NCBI GenBank assembly: GCA_029948255.1
Contig: JALIZF010001324.1
Coordinates: 124,001-188,000 of the forward strand
Source of the DNA: Telmatactis stephensoni
Lineage: Eukaryota > Cnidaria > Anthozoa > Actiniaria > Isophelliidae
DNA: 64,000 bases
Direction of reading: 5' to 3'
Below, in pieces: positions 13,101 through 23,126 of the stretch. The translations under genes were made by a program, and so were the position numbers. A model generated the notes under the pieces. It was not told the origin of the DNA. It made no database searches and was given only the letters and a program-made list of their open reading frames with translations. The number at the start of each line of letters is the position of its first letter. Positions within the stretch are counted from its first letter, which is position 1.

Positions 13101-15069
13101 CCCTATCTAGTTTTGTATGATCATGCGCATTAACAGCTGCTCCGCTAGCTTTAGGTGTAGAAAAATCTCAAGCTACACGGATGACAGGGAATTAAATCAA
13201 AGTGTTCTTGAGGTCACCGAGCATCGTCCAGGGCGTTTTAAGTTCCGCAGATGTTTTGTTATATGTATTTACTAAAAATAAAATCTTTCTCTTACACCTA
13301 CCTCTATACAACACCCACAATACCCTGTTTTCAAGGCGATCGTTTAATTGTGTCATTGTATATAGTTTCCCTAGCCAGAGGCCTTGAGTAATGTTCAAAA
13401 CAGAAAAAAAAAACAAGACAAAAGGATCTACTAATGTGTAATATTTGTCTATTTCCTGAGTTAAGTTCTGTTTGGCTATGATACTTTGTAGATATTTCTG
13501 GTTGTGTCGATGAGAGCTGCACTCAATGCCAAAAGGGATTTTTCCATCTCAGAGACTGGACAAACTTTCATTGTGTACAGAACTGCCCTATGGGTTATTT
13601 CAGCTCTCAAGAGGATGGCACACTTACGTGTGAAAGTAAGTCTCCCCTACCCCATATTTCATAATAACAGCATACCATATTTGGCAATGTTATTCCATAT
13701 TTGTTACTAATTTTCCATATTTGGTGCGCCGTATTTGGTAACAACATTCCATATTTGGTAGTGAATACCATAAGACAAAGGCAAACGCAAAGTACTAATA
13801 TTTAACGTCGGTAGCTCCTTCTGCTAGAAGCTGGTCTCCCTAGAAACCGACCGGTTACCCCCTTTTTCCATGCTCTGTTTTAAGGGCATTTAAAACTAAT
13901 AAAAGTTACACAGAATGGAAAGAAAGTTGCTTTCAGAACTGTGTAAGGTTACTGGGAATCGAACTCGGACCTCTCGCTAAACAGTATTTCTATATAGATA
14001 TGATTAAATTATCATATTGTAAACAAATAGATTTATTTATTATAAAAATTTGTGACTGAAAAGCCCATTTTAGGAGTTGTGAATAAAGTATGTAAGCATG
14101 TAACATTAGTACCATATTAATATTACATTTTTACTATTCTTTCACAACACCCACAATTAAATGTTTTCGGGCTATAGTCACGTATTGTCATTCAAATCAA
14201 ACAGGTTTGTTTAAAAACAAAAACAAAACAATTAAAAAACAATTAAAAACAAAAACAAAACAATTAAAAAACAACTAATAAAAACAAAAACAAAACAGAA
14301 ATGGAAGGCATTATGGTCTTGGTATTAGCATTCCATATTTGGTAATAACATTCTATATTCCGTATTTTGTGATGACGATCCATAATGGGTAGTAATATTA
14401 TCTATCGATCGATCGAGTAATGACATTCCTAGTCCAGACCCAGGCCTCTTTTTACCCCGCTCCGCTTCGGTAAAACAGAGTCCAGAAGAACTTGCATGCG
14501 CATGCGTTACATGAACCAATCAGACACCGTAAAATTTTAGTGTGACCTGGTTACAAGGCCTTTTGACCAGTCGCACAGGGCTTGGATTTGCTCCAATTTG
14601 GGTAAAAACGTGTGCTTCGTACAAGTGAAGGCCTACTTAACTGCTTCGATGAATTCGTTTTCAAAATGAGCCCGGCCCCACATAGCCGATTTAATTCAGA
14701 TAAATTTCAACGATAGCTTTGCAACCAGGTCACACCAAAATTTTACGGTGTCTGATTGGTTCATGTAACGCATGCGCACGCAAGTTCTTCTGGACTCTGT
14801 TTTACCGAAGCGGAGCGGGGTAAAAAGAGGCCTGGGTCTGGACTATGACATTCCCTGATATGTATTCAAAACATTTCCCATTAAAATACATATAGGTTTT
14901 TGGCCGACTAATCAGCTAATACATTTGTTTATCGACCTGTGTTCTTTTAGAATGTCTCTACAACTGTGAAAAGTGTTCCAGTTACATGACATGTGATCGA
15001 TGTTCTCCTGGATTCTCGTTAATCGCACAAGATTCAAGGTTCTACTGCATTAAACCTACCAACGCATGA
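7187..15069 (+). CDS. Gene A: secreted furin-like cysteine-rich repeat protein (R-spondin-like FU units), complete
   Basis: Five coding exons: 7187-7289, 10070-10219, 12846-13004, 13492-13635 and 14951-15069. Together they are 675 nt, 224 aa plus TGA. All four introns are phase 1, with GT...AG ends (donors gttggt, gtaagt, gtaggt, gtaagt). Exon 1 encodes a signal peptide (MGFVNVMLLITLLCALEFSEG). Each later exon encodes one Cys-rich unit ending in C-x2-C-x2-G-[YF], mostly followed by C-x3-C-P and a short tail. Exons 2 and 4 have a short form (C-x4-C-x2-C-x2-G). Exons 3 and 5 have the full form (C-x3-C-x2-C-x5-C-x2-C-x2-G). The last unit ends just after its final Cys. The motif is that of furin/R-spondin FU repeats. 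No thrombospondin domain, protease domain or membrane anchor is present, so a small extracellular ligand or matrix protein is inferred. The true ligand or receptor is unknown. Confidence 0.85.
8385..8695. repeat. (CTTT)n microsatellite in gene A intron 1
   Basis: A long polypyrimidine tract of CTTT with CTTTT, CTTC and CTCT variants, broken by about 80 bp of mixed sequence near 8540-8620. Confidence 0.95.
9282..9430. repeat. 15-bp minisatellite (cataacgtgacgtgt)
   Basis: About ten units with small variants. It lies where the gene B copy has a direct join (tttgaaac to gtgttata), so it was gained in A or lost in B. Confidence 0.9.
9495..9656. mobile_element. Hairpin element rich in 'cataag' words
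   Basis: The ends 'gcccggttcacacg' and 'gtatgaaccgggc' are inverted. The centre is built of repeated 'cataagcataag' on one side and 'cttatgcttatg' on the other. It is absent from the paralogous intron of gene B. Confidence 0.7.
9692..10069. repeat. 100-bp tandem repeat made from the 5' edge of gene A exon 2
   Basis: Units start at about 9692, 9796, 9896 and 9996 (periods 104, 100 and 100 bp). Each contains the intron end 'tgtatgactctag' plus about 25 nt of exon-2-like sequence, so each carries a working-looking acceptor. Only the last copy runs on into the true exon at 10070. Confidence 0.9.
11700..12320. repeat. (AAAT/AAAC)n tetranucleotide array in gene A intron 2
   Basis: About 620 bp of AAAT, AAAC, GAAT and AGAT tetranucleotides. 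Minus-strand translations (FIYLF-type) are artefacts. A small related array lies at 12625-12690. Confidence 0.95.
13061..13082. repeat. poly-C tract
   Basis: About 20 consecutive C in gene A intron 3, close to the exon 3 donor. The length may be uncertain in the assembly. Confidence 0.9.
13800..13985 (-). mobile_element. Degraded tRNA-derived SINE
   Basis: Shares 'acgtcggtagctc' and the reverse-strand tRNA B-box region (gggaatcgaactcggacctctc) with the copies at 27.9-28.1 and 30.9-31.05 kb. The A-box end is lost. Confidence 0.6.
14430..14845. mobile_element. Fold-back element, Mutator-like, with 9-bp target duplication
   Basis: 416 bp with inverted arms of about 125 bp and only a few mismatches, starting TAGTCCAGACCCAGGCC. 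It is flanked by the identical 9-bp repeat tgacattcc (14421-14429 and 14846-14854). The long TIRs plus 9-bp duplication fit a MULE-type non-autonomous element. It sits in gene A intron 4 about 105 bp before exon 5. No transposase. Confidence 0.8.
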
Positions 15070-15097
15070 AGATATCAGTTGGTGAGCAGCGTCGATA

Positions 15098-15545
15098 TTA
15101 AGCCACTTCACGCTTTCGTCCGCCATTTTGAATTGGAGCAAACGCGCCAAAATCTATAGAAATCTGGATCACTTTGACTGACTATAACTCGGCTCGAATT
15201 TGTCTGATTTTCAAAATTTGATCCTCAATGATTTGCAGACATGCATGCCATATGTCAGACTGAAAATAAGACCAATACAAGTATTTTAAATACGTTTTTT
15301 AAGTCAATCTTTATTTCGCGAATGATCTTAATATTGACGTGCCGAACGCTTTATTTTGAAAACAAAATCCTCTTTTTTCGTCTTGTAGTCTTCCAATATT
15401 TATCAGGTAAACAGTCATAAATAACAAAGCCAATATCGTTTCAAACAAATTATTATTATTTAAATACGATAAAAATGAGTCCAGTTATGGTAAGCCCGTT
15501 TGCCCTAATTCAAAATGGCGGACGAAAGCGTGAAGTGGCTTATTG
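15098..15545. mobile_element. TIR element just after the gene A stop codon
   Basis: The left end aagccacttcacgctttcgt is mirrored at the right end, with about 45-bp arms. It starts about 30 bp after the gene A TGA, so it may supply the 3' UTR or polyadenylation region. Confidence 0.75.
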
Positions 15546-15606
15546 TTAGGGAAATTTAGCTGACGTAACTTAACATGCAACAACACCACTTGCCACATCC
15601 AATACA

Positions 15607-15751
15607 GTAGATTTCGTATGACTGGGAAAACGGCACCGCACGGTCACGACACGGTCACGGCGGGAATTTCGCCGATTGTTTTTATAGACGGCACTGACGT
15701 GCCACGGGACCGCGCGGTCCGTTTCACACTCATACGAAATCTGCTCTATTC
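15607..15751. mobile_element. MITE family 1 copy (gatttcgtatgactg ends)
   Basis: Ends 'cagatttcgtatgactggga' and 'cactcatacgaaatctgctc' are inverted. The interior shows palindromic 'cggtcacg' and 'gtgccg' words around 'tttttatagac'. Confidence 0.85.
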
Positions 15752-16619
15752 GGTCGTTACGATTATCGACTTGTATGGGTTGTTTCCAAATGGTCCAGGT
15801 GGGCCATACCACATACATTTATCGTCATCTCCCTAATTCAGCCTACAGAGAGAGAAGGGGGGACGAAAAAGGGCGGGGAAACTTTAAGGAGAGTCTAAAT
15901 CTAAATAAGAATTTTGTACGTCATTATAACTCAGTATAAAAATATGTCAATGTATTTTCATTTGCAGGAATTTGATGCTGAGGGCCTTAAAACATTTAGT
16001 TCTAGTCTTGAAAGTGTTCTCTGTTGGATTTGTGTAAAAACAGGTTAATTTGGGCGCAGCAACTTCTACTCTACACAACAAAACAATTTTAGTTTGTTAT
16101 AATCTTATAATATTTCACAGCATCATCAGAACAGCACTACTCTACTCTGACGACCTATTTACGAATACGCAGACTCAAAAGACACTTCGCTACTGCAACT
16201 GATGATTTCTTTGTCAACCACGGTGCTGTGCACTTTATTTATTTATTATTATTAATTTCTTGTAACTTTGGCTTGATGGCTAATAAAATTCGAAAACTTT
16301 ATCTCAATCATCAATTTCATTGTTTATAGACCGACTACATTCTATTTTTGTATCCATTCGGTTTTTGGTACTTTAGACCTCGTTCTAAAACCTGCGGACG
16401 TCCTCTTTTGGGTGAGGGCTTGACAACAATAGTATTTAACTTGTATGTAAAACTCACTATTTCCAGGTTTGTATTCCGACATAAAATAATCAACAACCGG
16501 TGAATAGTGCCGGGTTTTAGGAATATCCTACCGCTATTCATCTCCAGTTCAGAAAATAATTGCTAAATAAACCACGCCGATGTGTAGAAGGGCTGCCTTA
16601 GGAGGCAGAACACTTCTTG

Positions 16620-16740
16620 GGATCGAACTTAATAATAATAATAATAATAATAAATCCTTTATTTCATGAGGGTAGCACTAAATAGCCAAAGGCTAATAAA
16701 CTTGTGGCCCTCTAACTTGCTTTATTGCGTTCTTCTTTCA
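16620..16740 (-). mobile_element. LINE 3' end remnant
   Basis: On the minus strand the stretch 'ccctcatgaaataaaggatt' ends in an (ATT)n tail. This is the usual 3' terminus of a CR1/L2-like LINE, comparable to the tail near 28960. Confidence 0.5.
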
Positions 16741-17311
16741 ACTGAAAACTACTAGCATACAACTCAATATCTTAAGACAAATCAATGACAAGCGTTTAGA
16801 ATTTACATCCGTTGGCTATGTCAACAGGAAAAAATGGTATTGACATTATCAGTATTGAACATAATTATCGTAAACATTAGTGCTTACTCATAATTATGAA
16901 GAATTATGAACAAAAGCAAAAAGTAATTAACTCTGAGATAACATATTGAGTTTCAAACTAAAGTATAGGAACTTTAGTAGAGATTGATAAATACTTTAAT
17001 ACGGATGAAAACTAGAAACCAGAACTCTCATTACGCAACTAATTCGTAATTCAATTTAATCTTAATTAAATTAAAATTGATATAGAGAGTTTTTGTATTG
17101 AAAGATAATATTGAGGATAAATGTAGCTCTATTACAGCTGCAATCAGAACAGAACTTCTTTGCAAATACTTTTTTTATACTTTGATAAAAATAAAAGTTG
17201 CTCCAATTTGGTTCACAGTGATACATGTGCTCCCGCATGCAAAACACTAGGGTTTTGCATTTCCCCCACCCCTCCCTGACAAATACTTTTTGACGCTTGG
17301 TCAGACTTAGG

Positions 17312-17530
17312 CCCAGTCCATACGGCGTATTTTTCATGTCCGTACATAATGTAAAGCTGGATTACGGGAATATCTATTTGATTCGGCACTAAGTACGCCG
17401 TATGAATCAGTTGCCGTTCCTTTGCCGTGTAACACGACAGGCCCTGTCGCGTCGTATTTTTGTCGTACTTAATTCTGAATTATGTATGGCAGCAATTAAG
17501 TACATGAAAAATACGCCGTGTGGGTCGAAA
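17312..17530. mobile_element. Hairpin element with 'acggcgtatttttcatgt' ends
   Basis: The left 'cggcgtatttttcatgt' has its reverse complement 'acatgaaaaatacgccg' on the right. The interior repeats 'tacgccgtat' motifs. Confidence 0.7.
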
Positions 17531-17948
17531 AGACAGGTGATTTGGGGACGCCATGAAAGAGATTTTCTATACATTATACGTAAGATTTAAAAAATAATTG
17601 TCAAACATCTCCTTTTGCTTGAAATATTTTTAGAAATTAAACCTGGTTATGTGATGCAAAAAAAACTCGGATCAAGCCAGAGGAACTCTGGATCAAGCCG
17701 AATTAGTGATTTGTCGAAAGCTAAAACACTGACAAAGTCATGATCTTTCAAGCAAGGCAAAATGACAGTGAATTTCCAGTTGATTATATTTCTGCCTTGC
17801 AGACATCGATACGGCGATTTTCAGTTGGAAGATCAACTCAGTGCTTAGTGACTTGGTCAGTCAGGTCTAAAAACACGTATCCCTTTTGTCCTTTTGTATT
17901 TGTTAGAAAAAGATGTAAAGCCGCTAATTAGAATGGAGATACACCTAT

Positions 17949-18225
17949 TTCAATAAACGTTGTCGGCAAAAGCCTACGCGACTCACCCAAAAGGAATCAT
18001 GGGTAAACATTACTAAAGCTATAAAACCACACAAATATTTACACTATAATTCAATTTCAGCTTGCCATGGCCTAATACATCAAAGAGCTTCATTTGCTGA
18101 TGCTAAAATCAAGACCAATACGAAAAAGAGAGTGATATTTGGCAACTACCCATACTCCTTTTCGGTCTAGTCGCGTAGGCTTGAGACCTTTCGTACGACA
18201 ACCTTTTTTGAAATAGGTGTATAAT
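17949..18225. mobile_element. TIR element (copy 2 of the 2.87-kb family)
   Basis: Left end tacacctatttcaa and right end ttgaaataggtgta are inverted. 'gttgtcg' and 'cgacaac', and 'gcctacgcgact' and 'agtcgcgtaggc', pair further in. Confidence 0.75.
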
Positions 18226-18892
18226 AAAATAATAACCATTTTTTGAAAAATCGATGATTTGATAACAAAGCCACTACATGGCGTATTTGGGAAGGTGGAT
18301 ATTTTCAAAGTAACTTGAGACTATATCGAGACCATCTGAAAAATTGACGAGATTTTGAATGAAAGCATTCGTTGGTAGGCAAGAAATGCATGCCTATCAC
18401 CAGTTTTCTTAAAAAATTCACTTTTCAAAATTCATGATGCGTATTCTCGCGAGTTTTGATCGAATTATTTCCTTCGAACTTCACTGTTTTTTAACATGTA
18501 CTTTCCAGCTATGGTAATTATTTAAAAAAAGCTGATAAAAGCTCCTTTCAAGAATTGGTGGTTTTGACGAGTGTGAATGACTTTCAATGATTGCGCTCTG
18601 ATTGGTTGAGACGCGTGCTCTATGAGAACTCAGTGCACGCGCGCGCACATTTCAAATACTTTTTGCAACGAAACATCCATTAATAAACGTGACGATCGTA
18701 GCCAATGTTTGACACCCTATACCAAATGCGCTTTATTGTATGTTTCAAGGCAACTAAAAATTAAATCATATAGAATATATGATTTTTCAAAAACAATGTG
18801 GCAAAGGTTCGAATGTTTTCATACAATATGGCAGAGGTTCCTTTGTTTTCTTTTCATTGACTAAACGTGTGTGTGTGTGTGTACATGTTTTG

Positions 18893-18958
18893 TTTCGTTT
18901 CGTTTCGTTTCGTTTCGTTTCGTTTCGTTCTGTTTTGTTTTGTTTTGTTTTGTTTTGC
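18893..18958. repeat. (TTTCG/TTTTG)n pentanucleotide tract
   Basis: Seven TTTCG units followed by TTTTG units, preceded by a short (GT)n run. Confidence 0.95.
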
Positions 18959-19639
18959 TTTGGGAATAAATTTTGAATATGACCTACTGTTTTCGGATAA
19001 TTTTTAATTTGACTTCTGTTTTGTGGCGCCAAGCGGAAAAGAAAACGAAAGGAGTCAGTCCGTTTAATCGGGCCAGCACGGTTCATGCAATCAGATCCTT
19101 ACTCAAACATGAATACTTATAATGAGTCAGCTTTGAAAGCTGAATTGAAAATTTAAGGAACGTCCACGAAACAATAGGCATTCTGCACCCTATGACATTT
19201 TCTTAAATGGCAATAAGAACGCCAATTTCGATTCACATACATTCTTTTTCTAATTTACGAAAATGCACCTATCAATTAATAGCCTTAAAAGCGTCATATC
19301 TCTAAGTGTGAACGTTATTTGCTTAAATGGATTCACAAAATACATATACAGTTGTTATACTATGCTGTATAGTTGTATACTATTACACATACGAAATTTG
19401 AAGAAAATCGAATATTTTTTTTTACTTTTCCATTTTCACTACTAAAACGTTTCACGCTAAATGCTTTTTTTTCATTTTATTTATTTATTTATTTTTTGGT
19501 TGATTTGTATATGCGTTCATTGAAGCGCCAAAGTCAATTCATGTGTACGCTGAAGCGCTTGTAGTTTAATTAATTCAAAAAAGAAGACCAATTAATTAAC
19601 CAGTGATTTCCGGTCATGATCAAGCAAACTTGGGAGACA

Positions 19640-19648
19640 TATATAAAA
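19640..19648 (+). promoter_or_regulatory. TATA box of gene B
   Basis: TATATAAAA lies 106 bp before the ATG of gene B and is followed by 'catagcatcctcttcttc', a plausible initiator region about 25-30 bp downstream. The homologous block in gene A is at about 6461. Confidence 0.5.
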
Positions 19649-20012
19649 CATAGCATCCTCTTCTTCTTGATTAGAAGTCCAGTAAACGTCCACGTCTATC
19701 AAGTCTGCCGGCGCAAAGGTCCACATCAACTGGCATTGAAAGAAGCCATAAAAATGGGTTTTGTTAATGTAATGTTGCTAATTACTCTTCTGTGCGCTTT
19801 GGAGTTCTCAGAAGGCTACAATGCTTTTGAGATGTTTGGTGGAGCTAGAAATCCAGGTTGGTAAAAATATACTCAGAGTAAAATACTGTCAGGATAAAGG
19901 CAGACTAGCTAGAGAGGAAAATTGGACATCAAACAAATCGACCTATATGAAGTTCGCAATAGTCAAAGGGCAAGCAAACCATAAAATAAGTATATTTTTG
20001 GTAATTAGTTAG

Positions 20013-20213
20013 GCAGCATGGTCGATTGGTCAGAGCGTCGGTCTCGCAATCCGGTGGTCCGGAGTTGGAGTCCCCGCTGGCCACTAGCTGAGGCTGAATT
20101 TGTTCCGGGCAACTACTAGTTCAAATTCAGTTTCTCGACCATGCTTGTAATATGGCCAACTGATTGAGTGAGCTAAACTTGCTCTATAAGGGCGAAATAG
20201 GCAAGGCTTGACA
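20013..20213 (+). mobile_element. tRNA-derived SINE, interrupted by a MULE-like element
   Basis: The head (gcagcatggtcgattggtca) resembles a tRNA 5' half with an A-box. The segment 'ggagttggagtcccc' is B-box-like, and a non-tRNA body follows. The body is cut at 20213 by the element at 20214-20845 and probably resumes at 20846. Confidence 0.65.
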
Positions 20214-20845
20214 TAGGCTCAGTTTTCAGCCGTCGGGGTTTCGTGCGCCCGCGATACTCTCCCCCGTGACGGCTGGGCGCGTGAGCTGAAAGTCTTGTCT
20301 GTGACGCAACGCATTATCTGTCAAATCAAGGGCAAGAGGTCAAAGTAGTTGTCTGTGTAAATCTGTAAATTTGATGAATTTACAAACTTTTTTGACCTCC
20401 ATTGTCCGTTAAAAAGCGTGCACTTTGTGTACGAGAGAAAATCAAGTTATTTATGAGACTTCATATAACAGTTGTTTGGTGAAAACATTGAGAGCAACTC
20501 AGTTATTGACATTTTGATTATTGATCAACTGGGAGTATCAAATTCTCGACCGCTGAAATAAATTTCTTCAGTCTAGCTTTTCAAACAACAATTTTGAATT
20601 CCCGGTTTGACTTATCACCTTTGTTAATATCTCCATGTGAAAACGTACTTCAGACCGAAAGAAATCATTCAAAATCACGGAGAAAGCGTTTGGTGGTTAC
20701 AATGGAATTTTAATTTATGCCCCTTGAAAATCGAGGGGCAGATTGCTAATTGGTCTAGCCAAACAATGCTTAGTCCACGCGCCCAGCCGTCACGGGGGAG
20801 AGTATCGCGGGCGCACGAAACCCCGACGGCTGAAAACTGAGCCTA
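20214..20845. mobile_element. Mutator-like non-autonomous element, 70-bp perfect TIRs, 9-bp target duplication
   Basis: 632 bp with identical inverted ends of 70 bp, starting TAGGCTCAGTTTTCAGCC. They are flanked by the exact 9-bp direct repeat ggcttgaca (20205-20213 and 20846-20854). GC-rich ends and an AT-rich interior without a transposase fit a MULE derivative. It lies inside the SINE in gene B intron 1. Confidence 0.88.
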
Positions 20846-21074
20846 GGCTTGACACACCTTGACACACCTTGGAGGTATGGCTCAGCTAGACTCAATGCAT
20901 GACCTGAAGAAACCCTATCCATGAAGCCTAGGCATTGCTATAGACTAATGGACTCGTGCTAAAACGTCTTTCACCAGGACAAGGAATAACCTTTTCTGAC
21001 GAACTTATTATCTAAGTAAATATTACAAGTTTTCTTATCCATAATAGAGTTCAAGTGTAGCTCTAATAATAAAT

Positions 21075-21290
21075 TAATTGCCAGAAATATTAAACAATTA
21101 TTGGATGAGGATCAAAATGATATTAAACAATTATTGGAAACTTTTGATGATACCCGGAATTATCAATGCCGAAGTAAGTGTTACAGGGCAAAGCCTCAGG
21201 CGGAGGCCAATAACATTTGCCGAGACATTATTGATAATTCCGGATATCATGAAAACCGAATTCAATAATTGTTTCATTATACATTGTCTG
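21075..21290. mobile_element. Hairpin MITE
   Basis: 'attaaacaattattgga' near the left is matched by 'aataattgttt' at the right, with inner pairs 'acccggaattatcaat' and 'attgataattccgg'. Confidence 0.6.
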
Positions 21291-21599
21291 AGTGAAAATG
21301 AAAATTACAGCACTTTGGTAATCAAACAAAGCTGAACAATGAACAAACTCTTCGACAAAAGTGCTAAAGTTAAGCCCATTTCGGAAAAAGACAAGGAAAA
21401 AACATATCTAATCTTGTGAGTTATGCACTAGCTCATTTTTTTCCTTCTGCAAATGTTAAAAAAATCGTTATTTAATTTAATTTTGAAATCTTAATGAGAA
21501 TCGATCTTACTGGAAATTAACTAGGAGCTAGGAACGAGCCACAGTAGATTCAAGTATGATTTTGAAACGTGTTATATTATACTGAAATATTTATGATAA

Positions 21600-21716
21600 C
21601 TTATGTATGACTCTAGTGGGATGTATGGACCAATACTGTATGGTATGTCAACCAGCCTATCAGCGCGCGTGTTATATCATACTGAAATATTTATAATAAC
21701 TTATGTATGACTCTAG
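21600..21716. repeat. Exon-edge repeat unit before gene B exon 2
   Basis: About one extra 100-bp unit homologous to the gene A array, again carrying 'tgactctag' plus the start of exon 2. A has four units here and B about one. Confidence 0.85.
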
Positions 21717-22033
21717 AGGGATGTATGGACCAATACTGTGCGGAATGCGAGCCTGGCTATATCAAAAACTATTACTCAAGAAACCCAAGACAGAGATGTG
21801 TAGAGACCTGTCCTGATGGGTTTTACGAGGATACGCACCCAAGGACGGGAGAGAATGCCTGCCAACGTAAGTAACCAGGTTTTAACACTTTGTTATCAAT
21901 TTATTTCATATCTAGATGTAGCTACTGACGGATATATATTGCCATTAATGAATAAAGCACAGTTTGTCCACCGAACTTCTGAAGTAACCGCTATAAATTA
22001 TCTTTTGCGGAAAGTGCACAGCAGCTTTATATA

Positions 22034-22177
22034 GAGTGATTTTCATCGGACTGTGAAACAGTTACTAAGCTAATACACACTAGTAGACCCTAATTCCACT
22101 GTTTCCTTTTGTTGAATTTCGACTACTACGCACTAATAGCTAGTTTTTATTTCACAGTCGTCCGATGAAAATCACTC
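22034..22177. mobile_element. TA-flanked hairpin MITE (gagtgattttcatcgg ends)
   Basis: 144 bp. The left end gagtgattttcatcggactg and right end cagtcgtccgatgaaaatca are inverted. TA occurs on both sides (22032-22033 and 22178-22179). The gene A copy of this intron has a single TA and no element at the matching site (near 10738), so the insertion is directly visible. A Tc1/mariner-type mechanism is inferred from the TA. Confidence 0.85.
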
Positions 22178-22209
22178 TATCCACGAGTTGACTTCTATTT
22201 TATTGAATT

Positions 22210-22800
22210 TTTTAGGTTAGAGTAAAAACACTAAAAGTGTGCAATACTTTGTGCTATTTAGTACTAAATAGCACTAATTAAACAATAGAAAACAAAAGAA
22301 TTTGCATAATTTAGCACTATTTAGTCTATTTATGTTGCACACTTTTAGTGTTTGTAGAGCGATCGCACTTAGAGTGATGGCACTTAATCCGTGAAATTGT
22401 ACTAGCTTAATAATGCAAAATAGCATTATCAAACAATGGAAAACAAAGGATTTTATACTTTTTAGTACAAAGTAGATTTTGTACTTTTTCACGGGTTAAG
22501 TGCGATCACTCTAACCCGTGAAAAAGTACAAAATCTAAATAGTACTAAATAGTACAAAGTCCTTTGTTTTCCATTGTTTAATAGGGCTACTTTGCATTAT
22601 TTAGCTAGTACAATTTCGATTCACGGATTAGAGTGATTTTCACCGGACTGTGAAATGGTTACTAAGCTAATAGACACTAATAGACTCTGCACCCATTGTT
22701 TTCTTTTGTTGCAATACAACTATTAGACACTATTAAACACTGACTATTAGTAATTGTTTCACAGTCCGATGAAAATCACTCTAAGTGCGATCACTCTACT
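22210..22800. mobile_element. Cluster of nested hairpin MITEs in gene B intron 2
   Basis: At least four palindromic segments occur: about 22217-22345 (aaaacactaaaagtgtgc ends), 22371-22514 (gagtgatggcacttaatccg to cactcta), 22514-22630, and 22632-22782 (gagtgattttcaccggactg ends). Gene A lacks all of them. The second family recurs alone at 39295-39436. Confidence 0.75.
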
Positions 22801-23126
22801 CTAATTGTTACTAATTGAAAGTTAGTTACCGTTTTACCAAATTAAAAATCCGTTACCGGTTACCGATTTTCTTCTTCACGCTTATGTCACTGATATTTAT
22901 GACTGAATGACAAAACTTTGTCAAATATTTGTTGCCATAGTTACCAAATTAACTAAGTAACCACGCCTGGATAATAAAGTTCTGACAATATCATTGTTAT
23001 TCTTATCAATAAATTTCTACGCTAAATGTAATAACAACACTAAATGTAATTATTTTAACCGCTAAATGTAATAACATTTGAACGCTAAATAAAATTAAGG
23101 CAGTCATTCAGACTGGGCAACGATAT

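Larger units (their letters stand above)
15752..19600. other. Intergenic region between genes A and B
   Basis: No supportable gene. It holds a LINE 3' tail (about 16620-16740), a hairpin (17312-17530), a TIR element (17949-18225), a single-arm relative of the 23-kb fold-back (about 18355-18545) and a pentanucleotide tract (18893-18958). A short frame following an AG at about 17630 (KPGYVMQKKLG) resembles an FU exon end only faintly. Confidence 0.6.
19754..21866 (+). pseudogene. Gene B: partial duplicate of gene A (exons 1-2 only)
   Basis: Exon 1 (19754-19856) encodes a signal peptide nearly identical to that of gene A, with F22 replaced by Y and L27 by M. Exon 2 (21717-21866) encodes one FU unit with K/M, H/Q and I/A-type changes, no stop and intact splice sites (ctctag and gtaagt, phase 1). 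Flanking introns align with gene A over several kb up to about 24440. No counterpart of exons 3-5 exists before the convergent gene C. It is either a truncated pseudogene or a short secreted product: reading through the exon 2 donor gives one Lys and then a stop, about 85 aa in all. The intact frame means recent duplication or some constraint. Confidence 0.7.

Noticed and set aside
20013..20090. Possible tRNA gene
   Set aside because: The tRNA-like region has a weak B-box and continues into a SINE-like body, so a SINE is more likely than a functional tRNA.
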